DNA of 64,000 bases. Source: Acanthosepion esculentum. Lineage: Eukaryota; Mollusca; Cephalopoda; Sepiida; Sepiidae. Position numbers and translations under genes: made by a program. The notes beneath the pieces are model-generated. The model saw nothing but the letters and a program-made list of their open reading frames with translations, did no database searches and had not been told where the DNA came from. This document shows, piece by piece, positions 1 to 8,699 of this stretch; the first letter of the stretch is position 1; every line of letters starts with the position of its first letter. The DNA lies in contig OZ038500.1 of the NCBI GenBank assembly GCA_964036315.1, positions 61,908,102-61,972,101 of the forward strand, in the 5' to 3' direction.

Positions 1-111
1 TTTGGTCTATTTTGTTTAGGTAAGTATGGCTCTAATTTGGGACCAGAGAAAATATCTCTTATATCCGGGTTTATCTTATATCCGGGTCTCTTATATCCGG
101 GTTACACTGTA
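1..111. mobile_element. pogo-like MITE, right part (cut by window start)
   Basis: This is the right part of the terminal-inverted-repeat element seen complete at 511-685, 22137-22312 and 22540-22717. It contains the diagnostic words GGGACCAGAGAAAAT and TTATATCCGGGTT and ends in GGTTACACTG followed by TA. CAGT-type ends and a TA target fit the pogo/Tigger branch of the Tc1/mariner superfamily. The superfamily assignment is inferred from ends and target only, because no transposase is encoded. The left end lies outside the window. Confidence 0.75.
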
Positions 112-510
112 TTTTGGCTATTGTTATTCCTTACCGTTTTTATATTACCCAAAGCTCTGTTATTCTTCTACGTACCGGGTCTCTTCAGGACGTCTGCAAT
201 TATGGTTCACCACAACTTCCCGTCTTTTGCAGCCCTTAGTAAAGTTTGCCTTCTTGCTATCTCTCCTAATCCCTGTTCTGCCAACCATTTACATAAGCTC
301 ATTAGGTAGACTATGCGCTGCTTTCTCCTGTCCCCCTTGCCTTCAATATATCCTGTGAGTGTTCATGATATTCTCAGCATCCTCCTGTAGAACAATATTT
401 CAGTTACCTCAAATCACTTCATGTATGTGAAAATTGTCATATAGGAGGACCGATATCACATGACTCATTTCTTTGTTTCTGACGAAATTTTCCTGTCGAT
501 ATTGTTATTA
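112..510 (-). mobile_element. RTE-like LINE, 3' ORF remnant
   Basis: On the minus strand, 112-360 reads as the basic C-terminal tail of an RTE/BovB-type reverse transcriptase (IEGKGDRRKQRIVYL, then LCKWLAEQGL and LLRAAKDGKLW). This tail normally follows the polymerase domain. The same protein tail recurs at 15410-15640, 22718-22905, 35900-36290 and 53800-54480. The copy is frameshifted and non-functional. It lies exactly between two MITEs, and the adjoining sequence is almost identical to 22718-22900. Confidence 0.65.
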
Positions 511-685
511 TACAGTGTAACCTGGATATAAGAGAAACACGGATATAAGAGAGATTTTCTCTGGTCCCAAATTAGAGCCATACTTACCTAAACAAAATAG
601 ACCAAACTCGGATATAAGAGAAACCCGGATATAAGATACTTCTTCTCCGGTCCCGACAACTCTCTTATATCCGGGTTACACTGTA
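511..685. mobile_element. pogo-like MITE, complete
   Basis: A non-autonomous DNA transposon of about 171 bp inside a TA duplication. The left end TACAGTGTAACC and right end GGTTACACTGTA are perfect inverted repeats, followed inward by sub-repeats of the word CGGATATAAGAGA. Both arms also carry GGGACC-type words in inverted order. It encodes nothing and would need a transposase in trans. TA-CAGT ends suggest the pogo/Tigger branch. Confidence 0.85.
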
Positions 686-797
686 CTTAATTTCAGGATT
701 TCTATATTAACTTCGATAGCAGAAACACCCTTTCCAAAGCCTTGTTATTTGCGGAGAACATTTCAGATTGTAAAGAGGGTGGGGAAAGATTCAGACT

Positions 798-1260
798 TTG
801 ACATGTAAAGCAATAACAACGAATTTACAGTTTATTGTGACTGACAATCCGAAGCCAATGTTTCAGAATTTGACATTGCAAAAAAAACACGGTAACGAAT
901 TGGCTCTTGATTGTGACTGGCAATCCGAAGGCAATATTTTAGAATTTGACATTGAAAAAAAAACGGTAACGATTTTGTCTCTTTATTGTGACTGACAAAG
1001 CCGAAGGCAATGTTTTAGAATTTGACATTTCAAAATAAACTCGATAACAAATTGGTTCTTTATTGTGACTGACAACCGACAATCTGAAGGTAATGTTTCA
1101 GAATTTGACAATCACAATCAAGAGCCAATTCGTTACCGTGTTTTTTTGCAATAATTTTTTAGCATTTGACATTGCAAAACAAACACGGTAACGAATTGGC
1201 TCATTATTGTGACTGATACTCCAACCGGAATGTTTTAGACTTTGACCTTATAAAATAAAT
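798..1260. repeat. Minisatellite, unit about 76 bp, with one inverted segment
   Basis: The phrase TTGTGACTGACAATCCGAAG and its variants recur at about 836, 912, 987, 1064 and 1208. Successive spacings are 76, 75, 77 and then about twice the period. Each unit also carries GAATTTGACATT and CGGTAACGAATTGGCTC. At about 1108-1150 a unit runs in the opposite direction and can pair with 1165-1213 as a hairpin. The 65-codon frame at 798-995 is a by-product of the repeat. Confidence 0.85.
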
Positions 1261-2503
1261 GCGCTAACAAATTTAACGAAGTCGAGAAACTGTATAAATT
1301 GCAAAGATGAAAAATAAAAATATCTTCAACCTTCAATAACGTGGGAACCAGTTTTCACTAAGTCAAATCTGCATTAGTTTCTCTATTATATATATATTTT
1401 TTATTTTTACCTGATTTCTTTCTAAAATATATCCTCTTTTCAGATGCTTCTTATTCTTTTGTTTTTTCTTGTTCGGCTCTCGACATTCCTCCAATGAATC
1501 TCTCAACTCACACGTCACCATCAGACAGTAGCGTGCAGAATCGCTTCTGCCTCTCGGTCTCATGCGATAAAAACAGACTTACCCATTTCTCATTACGAAG
1601 CTCATCCTGCCACTCCTCCACCCTTTTCCGTCTAAGTTTGCCAAATAGGTACCACTCGAGTCTCCATGGTAACGTGAACAAAATCACAATAGATGATGAA
1701 TGTCAGACGCTAAACTAGATTCTGGCCATCAACTAACTAGCGCTGAACTATTAGGCGTGTGCAAAAGTTTCCAGCGAGAAACCGGTTTTCAAAAAAGAGC
1801 ACATTGAACATTTGAGCCCACATTGGTCATTTTCTTTGTCCATTAAAGGACTCGGGCCTTCACAAATATTTATAAAAGATGGATAGTAAAGGGCGTTTCC
1901 CTGCCAAGCCAGCCCATGATTGGTAACATTAAGTAAGATTACAGAACCCGATCCGCTATTTATCCAGAGCCAAGAGGAGAAGAGATTGGTTCATGCCATT
2001 CCAAATTACCTTAGTGAAATGTGAATGCAACAGTCTCGGCCTAAATTTGTATTCAGTTTGCCGATTCCATTTACCATTTTCTTCATAACCGTTTCACCGC
2101 TTGTATATTTAGATATAGATATATTCTTCTCGTAGCCCAATTGAAATCAAAGAAAGATTTCGAAGACATGCAGGGTCAGAATCTCCGCATTTGAAATATT
2201 GTCGTGATACCACCTTCGTCGCATAAGATTTGTAGAGGAGTAAAACTTGCAAAAATTTGTTTTGTGGAGGAGTAAAACTTACAAAATTGCTTTTCACCTC
2301 GTATCAATAAGATTCACTTATGCATAAATAACCCAATTAATACAAAAAAGATAAAATTCAAGATAATTCCAAAACGAATAATTTATTCAATTGACATTCA
2401 TTATTTTCTATTACAGCTTTAATATGACCTTGAATCCTGATAGTTGTCTCTTAGTCACGTACTCTTGGTTTTGTTCTAGCCTAAGCTAGCCTTGGTAAAT
2501 ATT

Positions 2504-2511
<8 letters not shown>
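1261..2511. other. No recognised feature
   Basis: AT-rich sequence with small open frames (1363-1563 minus, 1494-1718 plus, 2109-2297 minus) that show no domain, no codon bias and no splice context I can defend. Two near-identical copies of GAGGAGTAAAACTT occur at about 2235 and 2268. I see nothing further. Confidence 0.5.

Positions 2512-2571
<60 letters not shown>
2512..2571. repeat. (CA)n(TA)n microsatellite
   Basis: A run of CA dinucleotides passes directly into TA dinucleotides. It sits just upstream of the inverted pair of hammerhead-like motifs. Confidence 0.97.
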
Positions 2572-2573
<2 letters not shown>

Positions 2574-2600
2574 TAATAATATTTTTATTTAAAAAATATT

Positions 2601-2662
2601 TTACATCGCGACACGGATATTTCTGTTTCGGAACTTAAAACTGTCCCGTCATCAGACGATGT
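2601..2662 (-). ncRNA. Hammerhead ribozyme motif (Penelope type)
   Basis: On the minus strand the core words CTGATGA (plus 2649-2655) and GAAAC (plus 2625-2629) stand in correct order. Stem I pairs ACATCGT with GCGATGT (7 pairs). Stem II pairs GGGAC with GTTCC around an 8-nt loop but has an extra C beside the core. Stem III is a short ACA/TGT helix, and the cleavage triplet is GTC. Short stem III hammerheads are established components of Penelope-like retroelements. The bulged stem II makes activity uncertain. An inverted sister motif lies at 2718-2783. Confidence 0.65.
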
Positions 2663-2717
2663 TAAGAAACTTTGATGAAAATGATTGACTTAAAAAATTT
2701 TTACATCAAAAGTTACT

Positions 2718-2783
2718 TTATATCGCCTGATGACGGGACAATTTTAAGTTCCAAAACATAGAAATTTCCGAGTCGTGATGTAA
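2718..2783 (+). ncRNA. Decayed hammerhead ribozyme motif
   Basis: This is a homologue of 2601-2662 in opposite orientation. CTGATGA lies at 2727-2733. Stem I pairs TATATCGC with GTGATGTA over 8 positions including G-U pairs. The second core word reads AAAAC instead of GAAAC at 2753-2757, so the essential core guanine is lost, and I expect no cleavage. The GTC site is retained at about 2772-2774. Confidence 0.5.
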
Positions 2784-2864
2784 AATATTTTTAAAATATT
2801 AGTCTCTCCGTTGTATTGAGCACTTTAAAAAAATGTAAATACTAAATGAATCCTTAATCTTTCT

Positions 2865-2868
<4 letters not shown>

Positions 2869-2915
<47 letters not shown>
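2869..2915. repeat. (TA)n microsatellite
   Basis: Uninterrupted TA dinucleotides. Confidence 0.98.
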
Positions 2916-2918
<3 letters not shown>

Positions 2919-3022
2919 AAAACCTAATGAGCCAGACAAACCTACCAAGGTTTCACTTAGGCAGATCGTCAGGGTCAGCTGGCAAGAATTCGATCGAAGG
3001 TTTTTCGACACGAGTATAATCA

Positions 3023-3024
<2 letters not shown>

Positions 3025-3091
<67 letters not shown>
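3025..3091. repeat. (TA)n microsatellite
   Basis: Uninterrupted TA run that directly abuts the left end of the long-TIR element at 3094. Confidence 0.98.
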
Positions 3092-3093
<2 letters not shown>

Positions 3094-3094
<1 letters not shown>

Positions 3095-3513
3095 AAGGGT
3101 GTATCAAAAATACTTTTACAAACTTTGGGGGCGGGTTCCACACGCCAAAGCAAGGACAAAAGTCTATATGTCCGAAAATCCTTCATTTTTTAGTTATTAA
3201 GTTTAAAGTTTATGATAGATGCTGTTAAAAATACAATCCCAGATATAATCCCAAAAATTCGTTTACAAAATTTGGGGGCGGGTTCCCGAGATCAAAACAA
3301 GTTAAAATTATTTTAAATTAAACGTTAAAGACAGACTAGCCACAAATATATAATAATGAATGACAAATGTAACTTAGTCTACATAGCAACACATCGCCAT
3401 CTTTCCTTAAAACTTAATAACTCAAAAACGAAGGATTTGCAGACATATCTTTATTTGTACTTTTGTCCTTGTTTTGGCGTGAGGAACCCCAAAGTTGTAA
3501 AAGTATTTTTGAT

Positions 3514-3520
<7 letters not shown>
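3094..3520. mobile_element. Long-TIR non-autonomous DNA transposon
   Basis: Arms of about 110 bp (3094-3206 and 3411-3520) are inverted copies of each other. The outer ends read AAGGGTGTATCAAAAATA and, in reverse complement, AAGGTATATCAAAAATA. Both arms contain CTTTTACAA next to TTGGGG, then AGGACAAAAGT. An internal fragment at about 3250-3285 repeats part of the arm. There is no transposase. The element sits between two (TA)n tracts, as expected if a TA target duplication later expanded. A Tc1/mariner affiliation is likely but inferred from target and end type. Confidence 0.75.
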
Positions 3521-3587
<67 letters not shown>

Positions 3588-3632
3588 CACACACACACAT
3601 ATATATATACATACATACATACATACATACAA
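3519..3632. repeat. (TA)n followed by (ACAC)/(ATAC)n microsatellite
   Basis: A TA run abuts the right end of the TIR element and passes into CACACA and then CATA tetranucleotides. Open frames here on both strands are repeat artefacts. Confidence 0.97.
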
Positions 3633-4216
3633 AGGGAATGAGGAGATGTAAACGTATACGCCTGTATGGTAGCGTGTTTGTTCAAATAGTTGGCGCGGTG
3701 TGCAGAATCAAGGGGAAATAAATATTGACTTGCGGAACCTGATGATCCTAATGGAACAACTTGAGTCACCTGCCAGTATTTAATATTTATATTTTAAATA
3801 CGATTTTATTTTGTATTTTTTCTTCAGATTTACCAGCATTGAACTTTTTCATTTTATGAAGTCAACTGAAATTTCTAACTGCCTACGCCTTTGAGAAATC
3901 TTACTGAGAATGTTTTTTTAGCGTTCGGCCACGTAGAACGTCACAGCAAGAAAGATTCTATTTTCCCTTTTAAAGGAAAACCCAACATCTTCGCTCAGAT
4001 TATTTTCTCGAATGCTTTATATGCTCAGTGTCGAATCCGTCCGAAGTTCATATTGTATTTTGTATTATTGTTTTGTCATCTAAGTCATTTTCAAGAAGCA
4101 ATATTTTGTTCTTGGAATTCCTTTGTCTCCATCCTGGTATTCTTTGGAAACCTGGCAATTTTAAATAGTAATTCTGTCCACCACATAGACCAAATTGGTT
4201 CTTGAAAATGACTGAG

Positions 4217-4376
4217 ATGGTCGAAAATATTTCAACAAAATAATCACATATGAACTTCGGGTAGTTTATCCACACTTTTGAGCACAATACTCAACATACA
4301 ATAAAAAATTAAATTGTACAAACCTTGTCGGTCCTTTTTAATCAAACTTATTTATAGGAATACTTGCTGCCTAAAT

Positions 4377-4441
<65 letters not shown>

Positions 4442-4499
4442 ATAGATAATATTAAATCCGTCAGTGGTAAGGATAATCCAAGTATGTCTTTTTAATATA
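4217..4499. repeat. 290-bp direct repeat, left copy, containing (TA)n
   Basis: Nearly identical to 5049-5345, in the same orientation, running from GGTCGAAAATATTTC through a (TA)n core (4383-4439) to AGTATGTCTTTTTAATATA. The left copy lacks a 22-bp segment present in the right copy. No coding capacity. With the right copy it brackets the hairpin at 4571-4656 and the tRNA-like plus hammerhead unit. Confidence 0.85.
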
Positions 4500-4570
4500 A
4501 AATATTAAAAAGATAGATCCATGAAGAGAGCTCAATGTATTTATATATAGAGCAATATAATATACATCAA

Positions 4571-4656
4571 GAAGGAAAAAACTTAACACAACATCGAAGA
4601 ATTCGGTAATAAATTTATTACCGAATTCTTCGATAATGTGTTAAGTTTTTTTCTTC
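4571..4656. repeat. Long near-perfect hairpin
   Basis: Arms of about 40 bp fold around AAATTT. The centre reads GAATTCGGTAAT facing ATTACCGAATTC, and outer arms extend to AACTTAACACA facing TGTGTTAAGTT. Only one or two bulges are visible. It lies immediately before the hammerhead unit. I cannot assign it to a known family. Confidence 0.85.
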
Positions 4657-4674
4657 TATACATATACACTTCGT

Positions 4675-4723
4675 TATCCACAGACAGATTGCTTCGCTGT
4701 ATCACAGCTCATCAGTGTGGATA
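4675..4723 (-). ncRNA. Hammerhead ribozyme, core slightly decayed
   Basis: On the minus strand stem I is a perfect 8-bp TATCCACA/TGTGGATA helix. CTGATGA (plus 4709-4715) is followed by a perfect 5-bp stem II (GCTGT-GAT-ACAGC). The second core word reads GAAGC rather than GAAAC, and stem III (GCAA-T-CTGT) has lost a base compared with the homologue at 27424-27467. The cleavage triplet is GTC. The motif is recognisable, but activity is probably reduced or lost. It directly follows a tRNA-like sequence in the same orientation. Confidence 0.7.
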
Positions 4724-4738
4724 GACATCCGATCGCTT

Positions 4739-4810
4739 CAGGCCGGGACCGAAACCCGACCGATTTGGTATCAGTCGAAGATTCTAACCCCTAAGTCATC
4801 GACGCCCGAC
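4739..4810 (-). repeat. tRNA-like (Pol III promoter-like) head of the hammerhead unit
   Basis: On the minus strand an A-box-like TGACTTAGGGGTTAGAA (plus 4782-4798) is followed about 25 nt later by a B-box-like GGGTTTCGGTCCC (plus 4745-4757). The sequence resembles the tRNA-like segment at 20119-20175 and the one next to the hammerhead at 27485-27560. It probably serves as an internal Pol III promoter driving an RNA that ends in the hammerhead. Pol III use is inferred from box similarity. Confidence 0.6.
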
Positions 4811-5048
4811 AGAGAAAAAAAAAGCGAATTTTTGCGTATTTATTTTTTCATAAACACACCAGTCACTCAAGGAACTCAATCGCTAGGAGAGTCTTGCATT
4901 ATCAGAAGTAATAATGGCTGTTTACAAATTCGTTTTGTGAAGCAATTGTTCTTTTAAGCATGTATTGTTGAAAAACATTTTGTTTTGTATCTGGTTTCTT
5001 AATGCTCATTTTATTAATTTACGAATATCCTTTCACAAATGTAGTTGT

Positions 5049-5232
5049 ATGGTCGAAAATATTTCAACAAAATAATGACATATGAACTTCGGGTAGTTTA
5101 TCCACACTTTTGAGCACAATACTCAACACCTTATTTAAAAATTGGAAAAAATACAATAAAAAATTAAATACGTACAAACCTTGTCGGTCCTTTTTAATCA
5201 AACTTATTTATAGGAATACTTGCTGCCTAAAT

Positions 5233-5287
<55 letters not shown>

Positions 5288-5345
5288 ATAGATAATATTA
5301 AATCCATCAGTGGTAAGGATAATCCAAGTATGTCTTTTTAATATA
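5049..5345. mobile_element. 290-bp repeat, right copy, with flanking duplication
   Basis: Copy of 4217-4499 with a (TA)n core (5239-5285). The bases TAGTTGTA occur immediately on both sides (about 5042-5049 and 5344-5351), which looks like a target-site duplication and suggests independent insertion. Ends start GGTCGAAAATATT and finish CTTTTTAATA, without clear inverted repeats. The class of element is unknown. Confidence 0.6.
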
Positions 5346-5351
5346 GTTGTA

Positions 5352-6240
5352 TGTGGATAAATTGACCAAAATGCATATTGTGTTGTCTGAAGCTCTCAAT
5401 TCACATTAGTCGTGATGAGAGGTGGAGATGAGAAAAAAAAATCGTGTTTTAAGAAGTAGAGTGTATCATTTGGGTGGGGAGTATCGTGATATTTCGACAA
5501 CTAAATAATCTATAGCTTAGCACAGCAAGTCATGTGACACTGTTGCGGTTTGTACTTCTGGCTCAGCTAGAAGCAGTAGCAACCAAAAATTTTAACATAG
5601 TAATGGCGAACAAATGAACAATATTTTTGTTTAAAATAACAATGTATTTCCACAAAATAATTTTTTTTGAGAAACAATGAGTGTGTGCGTGCGTGCGTGC
5701 GTGCGTGTAAGTGCTTGAAGGTTATGGCAAAATTACTTACATGCTAGAAAGCAGCTGTTCAGGGAACCGAGAAAGGGAGATAAGATAATTTTTTTTTGAA
5801 GACGCGCTGTTTCTCATACTAATATCACGTTACCCTAGTCATGTGACTATATGTCTAAGCGACTTCCGTCGGATATGTTCCTGTTTATTTTATATTTATT
5901 GAGGTTTTGTTTCCTGCAACAACAACGCGTAATTACGCGTTTGCAATAGGAAATAACTGCAAATAGTCAATAACATTAGGTTTACCAAAAAAAAACATCG
6001 TCCGCTTAGTAAGAACATGTATTTAATAAACCAAACGAAATTGTAGCCAACTCAGTATGAGAATGCTTTATAAATGTAATGTAAGAAAAAACACTAAATA
6101 TTAAAGATGACATTTACCGCCACCTTAAGAAAGCATCCATGAATAAAAATGACTCTACATTGAGAACCCGCCTCCTTGTATGCATAAAAAGATATTATTC
6201 CAAACACGTTTATTTACTATAATAGCGACACTTTCAAAAC
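5352..6240. other. No recognised feature
   Basis: AT-rich sequence with a short GTGC tetranucleotide run near 5690-5706. I see no coding, RNA or transposon signature here. Confidence 0.5.
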
Positions 6241-6245
6241 ACCGT

Positions 6246-6890
6246 GACTTGAGAGACTGTTGGGCCTTAAACTCACACCTGATCTCAAGTAGAATTCGTA
6301 TATACGAGCCATCGCTAAGGATGCAATTAAAATAGTCGGAACCTTGTAGCGCTCAAGTAAGTACCTGACTCCGCGTGCTATCTTCTACCTTAACAAGAGC
6401 CAGATCAAGCCATATTTGGGCGGGAGCTGCACAGGCTGCGCTTTCCAGTCTCGATAGAGTCCAAAAGCTTCTCCGAATCCTTGTAGGTGATGAATTATTT
6501 TCCACCTTCCAACCTCTCACTCACCTGCAGGGTGTGGCAAGCCTCTCGCTGCTCTATCGTACTTTGACAGAAAGTGCTCGGAAGAACTACATTCCTTGAC
6601 CCCTTCACGGCTAGGACCCGCTATGTCGCTTACATAGAAGAAAACCACCCACATTCCCTCCGTATTCCGTCGGTGAGAAGTAGGTTCCAATCGAACAACT
6701 TCTTCCTGCGAACCGCTGCTCTGTTGAATCGACTCCCAAGGGGATGTTTCCCCGATCACTACACTCTTAACCTGTTCAACTCTAGGGTTAACCGTTATCT
6801 TCCTCTCCTATCCGTACAAACTGCCGCCTAACGTAACCCTCTACCTCGAGTGGCCCAGGGCCATGTACAGGGCGACCATTACTGTAAAAA
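6246..6890 (+). mobile_element. LINE family A, 3' end of reverse transcriptase ORF
   Basis: A 5'-truncated non-LTR element. The broken plus-strand translation runs RLLGLKLTPDLK, IRAIAKDAIKIVGTL, LSSLDRVQKLLRILVGDELF, HSLRIPSVRSRF and NRLPRGCFPDHYTLNLF. This is the thumb and C-terminal region typical of the Jockey/CR1 group. The 3' UTR has CTCTACCTCGAGTGGCCC and ends in an A-rich tail. Several stops and frameshifts make it dead. Sister copies are at 20240-20850, 38131-38460 and 47195-47930. Confidence 0.75.
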
Positions 6891-7679
6891 ATAAAATAAT
6901 ATAATCTACATCTTTAAGCAGATTTAATTTTCTTTTATTATAGCCACCATTGATAAAGACTTAATTTGATTTGATTTTTACGACTTGTCAACTATGTTAT
7001 GCTTATTGAAAGCCGAAACATATTTTGATCTGTTAGAATAATTTTTGTTTTTTGTTGTTCTTTTGTGTTTTTAGAGTAAAAATTGCATTAACAATTTCTT
7101 TAAAATAACAAGAATTTTTCCAGATACTACTATTTAATGCATCATAAGATCGATTCCTCCCTTTCCTAAACATACTTGCGCGTACGTGAATATAACGAAC
7201 CCAACTGAAATTTGAACTGTGCTCTACGGTTTTTCATTCCTGGTTGCTACTTATTACACCATTCGCACATCCACCGGTGTAAGCGAAAATTCTCTCTTCA
7301 AAAAAAAAAAAAAAATCAGATGGAATTTTACAACTCCAGTTAAAATGGTCGACTTGGTATTCAGCCAACCTGATACTAACGTCTTTCCGCATTTCCTTCA
7401 TGTGCTGGTAATTACTAAATCAAAGAGAGGATGTGTGAGAAGAGGAGGATTGTGGTATGCTGGTTTTCCACGGAGAGAGAGCCTTCCTGCCGGAGAGGAA
7501 CACGACCAAAATACTGGGATAAAAAAAACAATAAAGACGAGCGAATTAGTCTGAACTAAACCTCGTACTGTGATACAGATATTATTCTAAAAGAATTCTT
7601 GAATAACAATACTTTATCTCAAAAAGTAATTTCAACTGAATTTCACCTAAACTAAATCATCCATTTATTCTTCATTTTC

Positions 7680-7975
7680 TTTTAATAATTTCACCCCAAG
7701 CAAGGTGTCAATGTCACCAAGACATAAGTAGTTAATGGGATTGGAAGAAAATTAGAAGACTTTAGTGAGGAGAAAGAACAGGTTTCTGGAAAACAGAGAA
7801 TGACGTTTGACGTTGCGTTTACATTTTTGAAGATTTTTAGATGACAGGGAAGCAGGAAACCAGAGAGTTCCACATGTGAGAAATGCGAAGGAAGAAACTA
7901 TTAAAATAGAACTTACGGTTACAAGCAGCTATTTCAACAGTAAAACGATGAGACATAGGGGCCAATCTTGTCCGC
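7680..7975 (-). mobile_element. LINE family B, 3' end (part 1, split by a SINE)
   Basis: The minus strand carries the 3' end of the LINE B type (tail word TCACCCCAAGCAAGG on the plus strand). Upstream it resembles the C-terminal coding part at 56808-57245. The remnant is interrupted at about 7976 by a tRNA-derived SINE and resumes at about 8240. Confidence 0.6.
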
Positions 7976-8239
7976 CATACGTGATCGCTTTTGATTCATG
8001 ACTGACTAGAAAGAAGATATTCCCGCAGTAGGTTGCCGTTTCTTTTCTCCTGTAGACTGGTTGTTAATCAAGACTATAGAACACTATTCAACTCATAGCT
8101 GGGGGAGAAGAGATGGATCCATAACTTTACCAATGGTATTTGCGCGTAAGTGAATGTAACGAACCCGACTGGAATTTCAACTCGGCCCTTCGATTTCTCA
8201 TTCCGAGTCGTTGTCCATGACGCCACGCCGCACACTCTA
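7976..8239 (-). mobile_element. tRNA-derived SINE nested in a LINE
   Basis: On the minus strand the head contains a B-box-like GAGTTGAAATTCCAGTCGGG, followed by the conserved body TCGTTACATTCACTTACGCG, then a middle region around ACTATGAG and CTGGTTGTTAATC in inverted form, and a 3' end near CATGAATCAAAAGCG. The same head and body recur at 10265-10570, 14990-15256 and 52215-52512. It interrupts a LINE remnant that continues on both sides. Confidence 0.7.
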
Positions 8240-8385
8240 GCAGTAAGCACGTGGTCAAGGTACCAAAGAGGATAGCTCATTAGAACAATTGCCATAAAAA
8301 TATTAAAATAGTTATAGAAAAGACAGAGAGAATCCACATCACGGCGGTGAGCAGAGTTACTGAAGTCGAGACGCCAGATGATTCT
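8240..8385 (-). mobile_element. LINE family B, 3' region (part 2)
   Basis: This resembles 57110-57240 and 59500-59590 (words AGGTACCA, ACGGCGGTG, GACTGAA-like), which lie just upstream of the coding tail in those minus-strand copies. It is the continuation of 7680-7975 beyond the inserted SINE. Confidence 0.5.
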
Positions 8386-8438
8386 TTTTTATTCTATACT
8401 TTCGTCGCAATATGTTTATTTGAAAACAACTGACAAGT

Positions 8439-8680
8439 CACTGCGATTAACCTTTTTATTAAATTTTTCTTGCATTCGTACAAGTATTTTCTTTTCTGGA
8501 CATAAAGTGTGTAAACATTGTCCAAATTTTTTATGGACCCGAGCGCTTCCGGATCATCTATCAGCCATTATCAAATATGTTTTTATTTTTTTAACTCAAT
8601 ATGTAGAATAAATTTTTTATGTCTGAAAAAGAAAATACTTGTATGAATACAGGAAAAATTTAACAAAAAAGCTTGTAGTG
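8439..8680. repeat. Foldback structure with 65-bp arms
   Basis: 8439-8506 and 8616-8680 are inverted copies (arm words CAAGTATTTTCTTTT and AAAGAAAATACTTG), separated by about 110 bp. The interior has, on the minus strand, CTGATAGATGATCCGGAAG, which is only loosely hammerhead-like. No ORF. Possibly a foldback or Penelope terminal structure. Confidence 0.6.
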
Positions 8681-8699
8681 AAAAGGTCGGTGAATTTTT

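Noticed and set aside
2937..2985. Possible hammerhead on the minus strand (CTGACGA, GAAAC, TGTC)
   Set aside because: Core words are present, but no credible stem II forms and stem I does not close next to the core.
2799..3721. Several ORFs with (YI)n stretches on both strands
   Set aside because: They are translations of (TA)n microsatellites.
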